DNA of 64,000 nt, taken from RI-153 sp963752935. Its GTDB lineage: Bacteria; Chloroflexota; Anaerolineae; Caldilineales; Caldilineaceae. The stretch spans positions 496,001-560,000 of the forward strand of contig CAVWAL010000008.1 of NCBI GenBank assembly GCA_963752935.1, written 5' to 3'. Positions 18,327 to 28,259 of the stretch are shown piece by piece (within the stretch, counting starts at the first letter, position 1; every line of letters begins with the position of its first letter). The notes under the pieces were generated by a model that made no database searches, was not told the DNA's origin, and saw only the letters and a list, made by a program, of their open reading frames with translations. A program made the position numbers and the translations under genes.

Positions 18327-20168
18327 TTAGTTGATCTTAACCAATGTGCCCTGTATGACAACCATCCCCGAACTTTTCATCTCAGCCATCGCATTGGCGC
18401 TCATGGAAAGTTGTGTAGACGCCTTTACAGTTACAGTGAGCCCGTCAATCGTAAGGGGTCCAGTAACCTTTATCTCACTGGGTGCTTTGGCGCTGACCTT
18501 GAAGGCAGCCGTGGCCGTGATCGCCGTATCCATTCCGCTTTTGATATCTACCTTGCCCTTGGCATCAAGCGTGATGTTGCCTTTGGCGGTCAGCGTGATG
18601 TCCTTGTCAGCCGTGACGGTGATGCTGTTTTGTTTGGTATCAATCAGAATTGAGTTCTTGTTGGTGCTGTCGCTGATCAGGATCTTGGCTGCACCATCAC
18701 TATCGTCCATCGTCATGATGTGGCCGGTTCGCGATTTCAGGATGCGCTGCGTTGTCCCCGCGGCGGCGGCCGTGGAATTCGTTTCTGGCGGCAAGTCCTT
18801 TTGATTCCACAGGGCGCCAACAATGTACGGGCGATGCGGATCACCATGTTCGAAGGCCACCAGCACTTCGTCGCCCACTTCTGGAATCCAGTAGAAACCA
18901 CGGTTCTTGCCGGCCCCGGGCGCCGCCACGCGTACCCAATCGCTCTCGATCCCGCCACCGGACGAGGGCATCCACGGGTATTTGACTTTGACACGCCCTA
19001 GATCCAGCGGATCCTTTTGATTGGTGACAAGAGCAGGCACCACGCCACTAATGCGATTGTTGTAAAGCCCACTGTGGCTACGCCCATTCATGACTTGCAG
19101 CAGCGATGTCGATGTACGGCCATTGACGCTGAACTGTGTCTCCCAGCGGCCGCTGCTACGAAAAACGTGACGCACCGTCGTGACGAAGTACTTGCCGCTG
19201 TACTGGCCGACCCCCTCTGTTTCGATGTAGCGGCCCGCCTTGATCATGCCGTTGCCCATCGCGATCCCTTCGGCGCGGATGAATTCGCCGTCCACGTTCC
19301 GATGTTGGCCTACGGCAATCGCTTGGGCAGTATCGGCATCGACGACGGGCATAGTGGTTACTGTAGTTTTTGCAGCACCAAATACATCTGCAGCCTTCCC
19401 GCCGGATTTCGTCTGGGCAGCAACCGTAACAGATGCCTTTGTCGGATCTGAGCTGCTAACACCCACAATCTCCTGTTTTTTGACCTGATCCCAGCCATGA
19501 ACGGCTACTTCACCGGGTTGATGGGTCGCCGCCACCCGAACTCGAAAACTGCGCAGATCCAGACCCCACTTCACTTTCACCAGGGACTCATCGAAGGAAT
19601 CTGGACTCTTGAAATGGAATTTGCCGTCCTCCATATAATACTGAAACCCTAAGGCATCGGCTCGCATCGAGATCCACTCCAAGGCCGTCTGGTTATTCTG
19701 GATCAAGAACTCATGGATCACCTTTGTATCTTCGACGGTGCCTGTGGCAAGGCCCGCTTCGCCCAGGAGTTTCGAAACAACCTGCGAATCTTTCTGCTTC
19801 AGAAAGGTCTGCGTCGTCTTGCCGCGATGGAGGCGATGCATCTTGTCATACGCGCGGATGAGCAGCGACGAACTGCCATCTTCCTCGAAAACCGGTTCGA
19901 TGGCGGCAATCTCTCCCTTGAAGACGCTGGTTTCAGGGCTGCTCTCCAATACAAAGACCACCACCTCGGCGCCCAGTTTGAATGTGCTGCTCTCCATGTA
20001 GGCAAAGTTCTCGTTGATGCTCATGCCGTCGTAGAGCGTGATCGTGCACATCGACGGCATGCGCATCGTATTTTCTACAACGATCTCGCGCAGATCCTGC
20101 GACCATGCATCGTCAGTGCTTCCGTTAATTTTGAATCCAAGTCGCTCAACGGTTGGACCTGCCGGCAT
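18327..20168 (-). CDS. eCIS central spike protein, VgrG/gp27-gp5-like (Afp8-like)
   Basis: A 613-residue protein. The N-terminal part (residues about 1-330) is a gpD/gp27-type hub (EIVVENTMRMPSMCTITLYD, then FKLGAEVVVFVLE). Around residue 370-450 there is a gp5 OB-fold domain with the typical YPWMPSSGGGIESDWVRVA, then FYWIPEVGDEVLVAFEHGD and PYIVGALWN. The C-terminus is a repetitive beta-helix (NSITVTADKDITLTAKGNI and similar) like the T4 gp5 needle. No lysozyme domain or effector extension is present. It is flanked by the LysM adaptor and the PAAR tip. Confidence 0.93.
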   Translation of the reverse strand: MPAGPTVERLGFKINGSTDDAWSQDLREIVVENTMRMPSMCTITLYDGMSINENFAYMESSTFKLGAEVVVFVLESSPETSVFKGEIAAIEPVFEEDGSSSLLIRAYDKMHRLHRGKTTQTFLKQKDSQVVSKLLGEAGLATGTVEDTKVIHEFLIQNNQTALEWISMRADALGFQYYMEDGKFHFKSPDSFDESLVKVKWGLDLRSFRVRVAATHQPGEVAVHGWDQVKKQEIVGVSSSDPTKASVTVAAQTKSGGKAADVFGAAKTTVTTMPVVDADTAQAIAVGQHRNVDGEFIRAEGIAMGNGMIKAGRYIETEGVGQYSGKYFVTTVRHVFRSSGRWETQFSVNGRTSTSLLQVMNGRSHSGLYNNRISGVVPALVTNQKDPLDLGRVKVKYPWMPSSGGGIESDWVRVAAPGAGKNRGFYWIPEVGDEVLVAFEHGDPHRPYIVGALWNQKDLPPETNSTAAAAGTTQRILKSRTGHIMTMDDSDGAAKILISDSTNKNSILIDTKQNSITVTADKDITLTAKGNITLDAKGKVDIKSGMDTAITATAAFKVSAKAPSEIKVTGPLTIDGLTVTVKASTQLSMSANAMAEMKSSGMVVIQGTLVKIN

Positions 20169-20210
20169 AATGACCCCTCGATCAATCGAAAAGTAGGTTC
20201 TTGGTTATCG

Positions 20211-20876
20211 TCAATTCCAGGGTGTTAACCGCAAGAGCTGTCCTGGTCGAAGGGCCAATGGATCGTTCAGATTATTGGTTTCGGCAATGTGTCGCCACGC
20301 AGTCGAATCACCATACTCTTGATGGGCGATCCGATCCAGGGTTTCGCCCTCGATCACGGTGTGGAACCTGCGCGCATAGCTACGCGAAGTGGGGTTCTGG
20401 TAAGGGATCTCGGTCGGGTCTTCGGCCTGCCCGAAGGTGACACCGACCTCGGCGCGCAGCGGCTTGCCGGCGCGGTCAAAGAGGTTGTAGGTAATATCCA
20501 GTTGTTCAAGCGTCAACTGCATGGATCGATACTGCCCCCAGATGAAACGACAGTAGGGGGGTCGTTTCAAGCTGTCATCGATATCCATAAAGCCCATCAG
20601 CTTGTCCAGATCGTCCATAATGTTGGCGCGTGGAACCGTCTCGCCTTCCAAGGGGATTGTTCCATCGAAGATTACCTTGCCGATGGAGAAGGTCATGCCG
20701 TCACCGCCACCGAAATCGGTGTCAGGGGCATTCGTCTTGGGCGTACTCGTGCGCGCCCACTTGTTCTTCTTCGAAACGGTCAGATCTTGAGGGTTGTACA
20801 TGAACTCGACCGACTGCCCGTTCTTCGATCCTTCGACCACTTCGATTTTTGCTTTTTGAAATTCACCGGTTGCCAT
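20211..20876 (-). CDS. LysM-containing hub/tube adaptor protein (Afp7-like)
   Basis: A 221-residue protein. The first 150 residues match the eCIS hub adaptor family (FMYNPQDLTVSKKNKWAR, then FDGTIPLEGETVPRA). The last 50 form a LysM motif (HTVIEGETLDRIAHQEYGD, LRPGQLLRL). In Afp/PVC and in T4 (gp53) such proteins join the spike hub to the inner tube; the LysM is structural rather than a sign of peptidoglycan binding. Start ATG at 20876. It is spaced normally from the spike gene. Confidence 0.9.
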   Translation of the reverse strand: MATGEFQKAKIEVVEGSKNGQSVEFMYNPQDLTVSKKNKWARTSTPKTNAPDTDFGGGDGMTFSIGKVIFDGTIPLEGETVPRANIMDDLDKLMGFMDIDDSLKRPPYCRFIWGQYRSMQLTLEQLDITYNLFDRAGKPLRAEVGVTFGQAEDPTEIPYQNPTSRSYARRFHTVIEGETLDRIAHQEYGDSTAWRHIAETNNLNDPLALRPGQLLRLTPWN

Positions 20877-20986
20877 TCAGCCTCCCCCCAGAGGTGCAAT
20901 TGTGAATTGCGAACTACGAGGTGTATTGGTTTCTGTGTTCAGCGAGTGTGAGTGTAAGGATAACGTCTTCCACTGTCAATCGGCCT

Positions 20987-23146
20987 CTACTGCGACATTC
21001 GATCGCGCTCCACGCTCAGCCGATCTTTGATCAAGGGATAAATCCTCTCGGCCAATTCCCCCCAATCCGGCTCGCTCTGTTCTTCGAGTGATTTGAGAGT
21101 CGCATTCAACTGTGTATCTGTCTCTGCGCGCTGCACTCTCGCCGCAGTGACGGTGATAGTCTCGCCAGGCGCTGCGCCCGCTAAGCGTGAATGTGTGCCT
21201 GACGGAGAAGCGTTGAATCCATTTTCATCTGCCGGTTCGCCAGATCCGTTGCGTTTGACCGGCGTGAAGTAGCGTTGCGCCACCGGCATTGCCGCCCGCG
21301 CGACGCCCGACAGTGACGAAGAATCTGCACCATCGGCGTCGTCCGCTGCCCGCAAGACGCGATCGGGTGTCACTTTGCGTCGCAGCGGAGCAACCGCGCG
21401 CTGCACCTTCAACGGCTCCCGCGTCGATGGCGAGGAGTGTCGTGGTATTGATGGGTCCGATGAGGGGCGCGTCGACAATTGTATGTCCGAAGGCCTGGTT
21501 TGCGCCAGCGGAGCAAGCGCCAGTTCAACGGATGGGCGCGGCTGCGTGGATCGTTGCACCATCATGCGCCGAATCCCCGCCTCCACTTGATCTGCGCTGC
21601 GCTCTTCAGAAGCGACACTACGCTGGACGGTGGGCAGTTCCGGCAAAAAGGTGCGTGGACCCCTCAACGTGGCTAGATTCTGAGCCGTGGATTGGGCGTC
21701 AGGTTGAACTGAAGCAGGCACGCTCCGCTGCACCGGTGCGTGGCCGGCGGCCACCACATGGGTCAATTCGTGCCCCAATAGCGCCAGATTATCTGGATCC
21801 GACAGGTTTGCAGCCGTCTCACGCTGCACATACACCCGGTTGCCACGCGCGGCCGCCTCCACGCCCAACGGTTCCAGACCGGCCACCTGCATACGCACAC
21901 CGCTAAAATCGCGCTGCAGGACCCGTTCGAGCAGAGTGCGCTGTACCAACGGCAACGGCATGTCGGCGCCGCGCATCGCAGAGAGCGTCTGCACGGTCTC
22001 CTGGGCACGCTGCACCTCGGCCATAGGCGCCGCCCCTTGCCTACGTTTGAAGCGCCAGCCATCCGATTGCATCTGCGTCAACACGTCTTCCCTGGGGGCG
22101 AACGCACTGGGCAGCGCCGACTCTTTGGGTAAGAGCGGCGATCCATCTCCCTGCCATAATGCCGACGTCGGCGTAAAGCGGCGACCATCCACAGTATGCT
22201 GGGCCAACTGCGCAGCGGCCAATGGGCGCGTCTGCAAGGACGGTTTGGCGGGCCGCCTACCTCCCGCCACAGAACGGCGCACCAGATTCTGCACCTGATC
22301 GGCAGCAGCTTCTTCGTCGGGCAAACTCATCTGCACCAATCGTTGGGAAAGTTGCCGCGTCAAGCTCGGCGCCGCCAACGGCAGATCGATGGCGTCATCT
22401 GCGCGCCGGCGTTGCAGTGGCGCCTGATTGCGCGCCGCCACATGCGTCAACTCATGCCCCAACAGGGCCACAGATTCAGGCCTATCGAGCCGCCCCGCTT
22501 CAGGTGAAAGATAGACGGTCTTGCCAAGCGTGGCAGCTTCCACGCCCAATGCGCCCAAGGAAGCCATCTGCACGCGCACGCCGGCGAAATCTCGTTGCAA
22601 CACCCGCTCGAGCAATGTACGCGGCGCACTGGGGATCGGCTGTGTGGCTGCGGGCCGTCGCAAACGCTCCAACGAATGCTGCATCTCGTCGGCCCTGACC
22701 GGCGGCGAAGTCGGCCGTCGCTTAAAGCGCCAGCCGCCCTGCTCCATGCGCTGTAAAACCTGTTCCCCACGCGCCATCTGCGCCACCCGTGCCGTTGATG
22801 GTTTCGGCGCCGCCCCAGGCATGGAGGACCCCACTTGCCCATGATCCAACGCCGGCGAAGGTGACGGCGAGGGCGACGAACGCCATCCCAACAACCGATT
22901 TAGTGCCGGTTCAAGCGATATAAATTGTGCAGCCCTGGCCTTGGGTGGCACGATGCCCGACGTCAGGTTAGGGGACAGTATGGGTAGCCGGTCAAACGTG
23001 CGCAACAGCGTGCCATCATCAACACGCTCGCCGCCATATGGGAAGCTTGCCCTCCGCCCGCTGCTATCCGAAAAAGCTGAGCGGAGCAGCCACGCGTTCA
23101 TCATCGCGCAGCAATCTAGATTGCCATAGGCCTGACACCGGTTCAA
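20987..23146 (-). CDS. Tandem DUF4157 protein with two HELTH motifs, 3' part of the broken DUF4157 region
   Basis: The open frame encodes up to 719 residues; the only early starts are a TTG at 23146 and ATGs near 23104, neither with a convincing ribosome site. It contains two full DUF4157 domains made from a tandem duplication: GGWRFKRR, LLERVLQRDFAGVRVQM and LLGHELTHV (about 231-236), then GWRFKRR, LLERVLQRDFSGVRMQ and LLGHELTHVV (about 459-464). HELTH fits a zinc-peptidase HExxH motif. DUF4157 is a frequent eCIS-associated domain, often at the N-terminus of cargo. The C-terminus ends ERIYPLIKDRLSVERDRM, a tail shared with the 64-residue peptide at 28806-29000. Residues 1-120 probably belong to a longer protein, because coding frames continue upstream. 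Confidence 0.75.
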   Translation of the reverse strand: MNRCQAYGNLDCCAMMNAWLLRSAFSDSSGRRASFPYGGERVDDGTLLRTFDRLPILSPNLTSGIVPPKARAAQFISLEPALNRLLGWRSSPSPSPSPALDHGQVGSSMPGAAPKPSTARVAQMARGEQVLQRMEQGGWRFKRRPTSPPVRADEMQHSLERLRRPAATQPIPSAPRTLLERVLQRDFAGVRVQMASLGALGVEAATLGKTVYLSPEAGRLDRPESVALLGHELTHVAARNQAPLQRRRADDAIDLPLAAPSLTRQLSQRLVQMSLPDEEAAADQVQNLVRRSVAGGRRPAKPSLQTRPLAAAQLAQHTVDGRRFTPTSALWQGDGSPLLPKESALPSAFAPREDVLTQMQSDGWRFKRRQGAAPMAEVQRAQETVQTLSAMRGADMPLPLVQRTLLERVLQRDFSGVRMQVAGLEPLGVEAAARGNRVYVQRETAANLSDPDNLALLGHELTHVVAAGHAPVQRSVPASVQPDAQSTAQNLATLRGPRTFLPELPTVQRSVASEERSADQVEAGIRRMMVQRSTQPRPSVELALAPLAQTRPSDIQLSTRPSSDPSIPRHSSPSTREPLKVQRAVAPLRRKVTPDRVLRAADDADGADSSSLSGVARAAMPVAQRYFTPVKRNGSGEPADENGFNASPSGTHSRLAGAAPGETITVTAARVQRAETDTQLNATLKSLEEQSEPDWGELAERIYPLIKDRLSVERDRMSQ

Positions 23147-23800
23147 CCACAGTTGCCTGCCTGCGCAGCACGGTCTCAGCGTCGAGACGACCAGCCAGCG
23201 CGCCTGGTGACAATCGTTGCCGCGGCAGGCAAAGAGCGCCCTCGCTCTTGCCCCACGCTCACCGCAGGTAGCGATGCAGCGGAGACGCCTCGGTCGGCCT
23301 TGGGGCGCGGTAGCCCCGGCATGGGCACAGACCGTTCGGCAAGTTCGAGGAGTGTTTGGGTTAACTGTCGGCTGCGGCGCAGCGGTAACGCCGCTGTTGA
23401 TCGCCGTCCCCCTGCACTGGACGACTCTGTTTCGACATCGTTCAAGGCTGCGGGCACCGACGGCTGCATCGGTGCGGACAACTGTCGCAGCAACAGGGGC
23501 GGCAAGGGGTAACCATCAGATTCGTCGCTACGGTGACCTATGCCGGGCCGGCGCCGGTTGAGTAGCCCGGAGTCTGCCGAGGGCGTATCGAAGCCAGGCG
23601 GGTCCATCACGAGGTCCCGACTTTTCTGATAGGTACCCGGCGGCAACGGAGTGCTTGCGCCGGCACTGGCTGCTATTGACAACGGACCCTGCGCCAGGAT
23701 CGCGCGACGGGTGCCGCCGAAATCACGTTGCAGCAACCCAAAGGCCAGCGGGCGTGTTGTGCGGCGATGACGACCACGGTGGCGTCGCGTTGGCCCGGCA
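23064..23800 (-). pseudogene. Frame-broken linker between the two DUF4157 open frames
   Basis: Coding-like sequence continues through this stretch but changes frame. From about 23800 to 23176 the second frame gives LLQRDFGGTRRAILAQGPL, the same DUF4157 half-motif as in the gene upstream, while the upstream frame degenerates and stops at 23673. From about 23250 to 23064 a third frame gives ALAGRLDAETVLRRQATVV and SRLLRDERVAAPLSFF. It stops next to an A5 run (23071-23075, T5 on the coding strand), and the frame of the downstream gene takes over. None of the pieces has its own start site. The most economical reading is one ORF of roughly 2,400 codons with three one-base shifts, either sequencing indels or true decay. 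Confidence 0.6.
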
Positions 23801-26800
23801 AAGAAAGTGAGTGCTGATTTCGCCTCGACCGGCCACCCTCGTCTACCCTTCTGCTCAAGTCAGGCAGCTCAACCATCTGGCGACGAATCCCGCGCGCCGT
23901 CGCGCTGAGTGGCATGACAGCCCGTTGTGCAGGCCCTCGGTCAGTGGATGCAGATTCGACGGACATGGGTGCAGCCGCGGATGTCCGAGTGCGGCGGGGC
24001 GCGATGGTGGCGGCCCGACCGGCGCGCAGCGACGCGCCCACTGTCTCCGACCCAACAGGCAGCGGGCTGCTGCCCTCTGTCAGAAGCGCGGAGGCAGAGG
24101 TCGAGGGATCAAGATGGCGCAGCATGAACTGTCTGGCAAACGGTGCTTGCGGCAGCGATTCGTAGGAGGCGGCAGGCGTTCGTGAAATCAGCCCTTGTGG
24201 CGACGCAGCCGAGCCCGAGGAATCCCGCCATGGGTCCACCATGGCGATATCGTCGCCCATCCACTGTGCCGACCAGGCCGCGGAAACAGGCGGCGCCGTC
24301 CAAGCGGTGAAGGTGTTGGCCCCTGTCGTCGCCCGCGGCGCGGCTGATTTCCGGGCCACAGATTCAGGCGCATTTTCCCGATGTTCCTGGCGCCGCAGCC
24401 TCGGTAGGGGCAAACTCGAGCCGATCGACACCGGCGCAGACAGGGCATCCTGCCCAGGCGATATGGCAGCAGAAAGCAGATCATGGCGCAGGTGTTGCAT
24501 CCATTGCCGGCGCGTGCGCGGACGCCGGGCGCCCGGCGTCGGGCTTTCCTTTGCGGTGCGGGTCGGCGACAACTGCACGGCGCTGCTCTGCCCGGCAAGT
24601 GGCAGACGCGAGAGTCTGGTCCGTGAATCGGCGCCGCCACTACCGTCAAGCGACATCCGCCGCAGATCGCTGAAATCACGTCCCAGGATCTGATCGACCA
24701 GGTTCGCTTCTCGGGCAGCAGTGTGCGTTTGAGCGCCCACCGTTGCCGGCGGCGAGGTGGATGCGGGCGTCGCCAATGCAGGCGCCGATGTGGGCGATGG
24801 AGATCCGGCCTGCGGCACAAGCCCAACGACGCGCTGAGCCAGGGCCGGCAACGATGCCGATGGCAGCACAGTTGAGATGCGCACGGGTTGGGCGGGTGTA
24901 GGCCGAGCGGGCAGTTGCGCCACCCGCAGCCGGGTCGCCTGCGCCGACGGTTGAGAATGTCGCGTCCGCACGGGCAACGATGCTGCGGCCGCTTCCAATC
25001 CTGGCGTCACCAATCCTGCCGCCTCGGACAGGGACGAGGTAAGCGGGCTTGCAAAAGCAGCCGCCAACCGGCGCAGGGGTAGATCGAGCGGTGTAAAAGA
25101 GGGCCGCGCCGATCCCAGGGATCGCTCGGGATCTGACTGAGACGACAAAAAGCTCATCGCCTGCTCGGGCTGTGTGCCGGCATCAGCCCCTGCCCTGCGC
25201 TCAGCCTGCACAACACCTTGAGCGCCAGACGACTCCGGCCAGAAGCCGCGCAGATTGGCGGGTGCGGCTGTAAAAGCCGCGCCCGACCAGGCGTTAGACA
25301 CGGGTGACAGCGTACGCGCCGCCCTGGTTGACGTGCTCAGGGCCAGGGATGCGGAACCCATACCGCCTGGGGAAAAAGAAGATCGGGCGATCTGCTGTGC
25401 CGGGTGACGTGCCGGACGCAACGGGTGTCTGTGTAGTGCGAACATAGGACGCTGTGGCACCTGCTCGTCTCTCGGCCCCCGGGGACGATCGAACGCGGCG
25501 CGTTCGGCAACCTGAGGTGTGTCGTCACGCGCCAGCATCGCCAGTGTCCGCGACAAGATCGCCGTTCGTGGCGGCAAGTGAGCCTCTCGTGCAATGGACC
25601 GCTGCGCAACAGTCGATGCTTCCCGGCCCACGAGCCTGGGACGAGATGGTTCGGCTGTCGATCGATCTGCACGGGATGTCTCTCCACGCCACCCTGTTCT
25701 GCGCAATGACTGCGGCCGGGCCTGGGCGTCTCCCCGCAGTTCTTCGTCGCTCCACTCATCCGAAGCATTTCTTTGTGGTTCGAGCGTCGGCGCGCGGACA
25801 GGTAAAACCAGCGACAAAGGCCCCTGGGCAATGCCGGCGGCGCGGGTATGGGCAAAATCGCGTTGTACTAGCCTTTCCAGGAGGGTGGCTTGTGCACCTC
25901 GACCTTTGGGCGACGGCGGAGACGACACATCGGGCAATGATATATTGGGCAATGAACCGACAGGGGCCGAGGGCTGCACCGATCGCCGGCGTACCTGCGG
26001 GGTCGCCGGCGGGGCCACGGTCGACGGCACGGCAGCTCTATCCTGTTGGAAAGAAGCCCCCAATAGCCGCTGCACCGTATACTCCAACGGCATCCACGTC
26101 GCAGGTAGACGTCGCTGCAGTGAGGATGTAGGCAACGGACTTTCGCCCTGTAACGCAGCGCCGCCACTGTGCAGCGACGGCATCACGCCTGTGCTACCCC
26201 GATGCAGCAAGATGGCAGGTGGCGTGCCGTCGGCGTCGCCGGCTCGAAGGCCGGCGGGCGATGACGGCGAGCCATCGGTTAGCAACGATGGACGCCACAA
26301 CTCCGAGGCGGCTGTGAGCGTTGAGCGCCGGATCATCGGTTCGGTGTGTTGACCGACGGTGGGCAGGCGCAATCTGATCGACGGCGCAGAGTCATCAGAT
26401 CCACTCATGGCCGGCGGCCACGACGGCGCCTGGATTGATGTGACAGATGCAGAACCCTGGCGCGCGACCCTATGCGAATCCACCGGCAAGTTGGCCGTGC
26501 GCAGGGGGATCGTTGACGCCGGTGACGATTGTACCGTCAACGTCGTGCCGGGGGCACGCCGCGTCATGGGCGCCGGCGTGGCGGCGCTCCCTCGAATGGC
26601 AACGGTTGGCAGGCGATGCAGTGGACGCGATTGAAGCGCAGCAAGGTGTGGCGCAACCGCACGGCGATCACCCGGCCGGTAGCGGCGATGCGGGGATGGC
26701 GTTGTCGATACCGCCGCTTGCCGAGCCTGCCCGGCGGGTGCAAGGGTAGGGTGGCGCAGTGGGCCCGCTGCTGTGAGTGCCGGCTGCATCGACGCTTCAT

Positions 26801-28253
26801 CCGTCTGGATCTTGCCAAAAAAGCGCTGAAGCAGGGGCTGCGAGAAGACAAAATCCTGCTGGGCTACCGGCAAGAGCGCGCCGAGTGGATTCGGCGATGG
26901 CTGCGGTCGCTCGGGCAGCAACTCGCCGAGAGTTTGTAGCGGCGAGCCGTCGAGCAGCGGTTGGTCAGAGCGCTGAAGGACAGGCACCGTGCGTGCAAGA
27001 TGGGCCAGCATGCTCTGCGGACGGCTGACTAGCAAAGCACCCGACGCACTCTGGGTTAGCTGCGAGAACGCACGCGCAGCGATTGAAGGCCGGGAAGCGG
27101 CAGGCTGCCCCAATCTGCGCTGCGCCGGCATGGAACGAGGCGATCTACGCCGGACAGAGGAGCGGCGCAATGGCAGTTGGACACCGGGCAGCCGTTGCGG
27201 GGCGGGCAACGCCGATGTTTCTCGGCGCACAGGCACAAGGCGGCGACGCACCGATTCTGCCTCGATGTCAGGCAGAAAGCTATCGTCCACGGATTCAGGA
27301 AAAATCAGATCTTGAGCGAACGGTGGCGTGTCGTCGGACCACGTCGTTTCGGGAAACGGATCGGGGGGTCCCAGTGCGAAGTAGGATCTTGGGCTGGGTT
27401 CGCCATCCGATTCACTGCTCTCGTCGTCGCCGCTGGGTATCGAGAGATACTCAACTTTGCGGCCCATACGACGGCGTTGCCGCGGGGACATGGCGGCGGC
27501 TCCCGGCTGATTAGCGGCCGGGGGCAAAGCGCCGGGCGGCAGATTCGATGGCGGCGGTGCGATAGGCGGTAAACCCGGTGTCTGTGCGGCGGCCGGCGGA
27601 GCAGACTGCGGACGCGCCGGCGCGGTTGACGCTTCGGCCTCGGCTCGTTTGCGCATGGCTTCGACAAAATCAGGTTGACCAGACGATGACTGGGATCGGA
27701 ATTGGCGGGCAGCCTCAACGCGCTTGGTGATCTCTTCCATCGTGATAGGACGCGACGGCTGTGCCGGTGCCGACTGAGCGGGCGATTGACTTTCGGGCGC
27801 GCCGGCAAGGGGCATGTCGAGTGATTCCTCTTGACGGTTGAGCTTGAGCAGTTCGGCTATATTGTTGGCGCCAATTTCACGCCGTTTGCTCATATCGAGT
27901 GAAAAGCGATCAAAGAGATTGGGGTCAATACTACCCACGCCGACCTGCCAGGCAACGCTGCGGTTGACGATCCGGTGGAAGCGACGCATGATCGCCAGCG
28001 TCCCATTGAAGGTGAACGAATCAGTACGGCGTTTCTGCATAAGTCGCCGAACCAGCGAGCCCTGCGTACGCGCGGAAATTTCGCCGGTCAGTGATTCGCG
28101 AACCCACGGTGAGAGCGTATGCACGAGCCGTTCCGCCGAATTGACTGCACTCAGCGCCAGCGTGGTTCGGCCCTCACCGGCGCCGCGGCTAATTTGAGGG
28201 GTATCGTCCTGAGACTGATCATCACTACCTGAGAAAAAGTCTTCTTCTGCCAT
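23673..28253 (-). CDS. Giant Pro/Ser/Arg-rich eCIS protein with degenerate DUF4157 repeats
   Basis: About 1,526 residues from the second ATG at 28253 (another at 28259 directly abuts the stop of the tube gene). Residues about 1-150 are a folded, helical domain (LVHTLSPWVRESLTGEI, LAIMRRFHRIVNRSVAW). The rest is low-complexity and rich in Pro, Ser, Ala, Arg and Gln, with scattered repeats related to the start of DUF4157: LLQRFFGKI, TVQRLLGASF, LLERLVQRDFAHTRAAG and LVDQILGRDFSDLRR. No HELTH motif occurs in this frame. The final 40 residues look like an out-of-frame tail, so the true protein probably continues toward the gene at 20987. It could be a cargo scaffold, a cargo precursor or an unusual tape measure. 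I cannot decide from sequence. Confidence 0.7.
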   Translation of the reverse strand: MAEEDFFSGSDDQSQDDTPQISRGAGEGRTTLALSAVNSAERLVHTLSPWVRESLTGEISARTQGSLVRRLMQKRRTDSFTFNGTLAIMRRFHRIVNRSVAWQVGVGSIDPNLFDRFSLDMSKRREIGANNIAELLKLNRQEESLDMPLAGAPESQSPAQSAPAQPSRPITMEEITKRVEAARQFRSQSSSGQPDFVEAMRKRAEAEASTAPARPQSAPPAAAQTPGLPPIAPPPSNLPPGALPPAANQPGAAAMSPRQRRRMGRKVEYLSIPSGDDESSESDGEPSPRSYFALGPPDPFPETTWSDDTPPFAQDLIFPESVDDSFLPDIEAESVRRRLVPVRRETSALPAPQRLPGVQLPLRRSSVRRRSPRSMPAQRRLGQPAASRPSIAARAFSQLTQSASGALLVSRPQSMLAHLARTVPVLQRSDQPLLDGSPLQTLGELLPERPQPSPNPLGALLPVAQQDFVFSQPLLQRFFGKIQTDEASMQPALTAAGPLRHPTLAPAGQARQAAVSTTPSPHRRYRPGDRRAVAPHLAALQSRPLHRLPTVAIRGSAATPAPMTRRAPGTTLTVQSSPASTIPLRTANLPVDSHRVARQGSASVTSIQAPSWPPAMSGSDDSAPSIRLRLPTVGQHTEPMIRRSTLTAASELWRPSLLTDGSPSSPAGLRAGDADGTPPAILLHRGSTGVMPSLHSGGAALQGESPLPTSSLQRRLPATWMPLEYTVQRLLGASFQQDRAAVPSTVAPPATPQVRRRSVQPSAPVGSLPNISLPDVSSPPSPKGRGAQATLLERLVQRDFAHTRAAGIAQGPLSLVLPVRAPTLEPQRNASDEWSDEELRGDAQARPQSLRRTGWRGETSRADRSTAEPSRPRLVGREASTVAQRSIAREAHLPPRTAILSRTLAMLARDDTPQVAERAAFDRPRGPRDEQVPQRPMFALHRHPLRPARHPAQQIARSSFSPGGMGSASLALSTSTRAARTLSPVSNAWSGAAFTAAPANLRGFWPESSGAQGVVQAERRAGADAGTQPEQAMSFLSSQSDPERSLGSARPSFTPLDLPLRRLAAAFASPLTSSLSEAAGLVTPGLEAAAASLPVRTRHSQPSAQATRLRVAQLPARPTPAQPVRISTVLPSASLPALAQRVVGLVPQAGSPSPTSAPALATPASTSPPATVGAQTHTAAREANLVDQILGRDFSDLRRMSLDGSGGADSRTRLSRLPLAGQSSAVQLSPTRTAKESPTPGARRPRTRRQWMQHLRHDLLSAAISPGQDALSAPVSIGSSLPLPRLRRQEHRENAPESVARKSAAPRATTGANTFTAWTAPPVSAAWSAQWMGDDIAMVDPWRDSSGSAASPQGLISRTPAASYESLPQAPFARQFMLRHLDPSTSASALLTEGSSPLPVGSETVGASLRAGRAATIAPRRTRTSAAAPMSVESASTDRGPAQRAVMPLSATARGIRRQMVELPDLSRRVDEGGRSRRNQHSLSLPGQRDATVVVIAAQHARWPLGCCNVISAAPVARSWRRVRCQ

Positions 28254-28259
28254 GCCCAT

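Noticed and set aside
20211..20876. Peptidoglycan hydrolase or cell-wall binding protein because of LysM
   Set aside because: The position and N-terminal domain match the eCIS hub adaptor, where LysM is structural.
23176..23736. Separate 186-residue gene
   Set aside because: It has no start site, begins inside the previous frame and carries the same DUF4157 repeat. It is better read as a frame-shifted part of the large gene.
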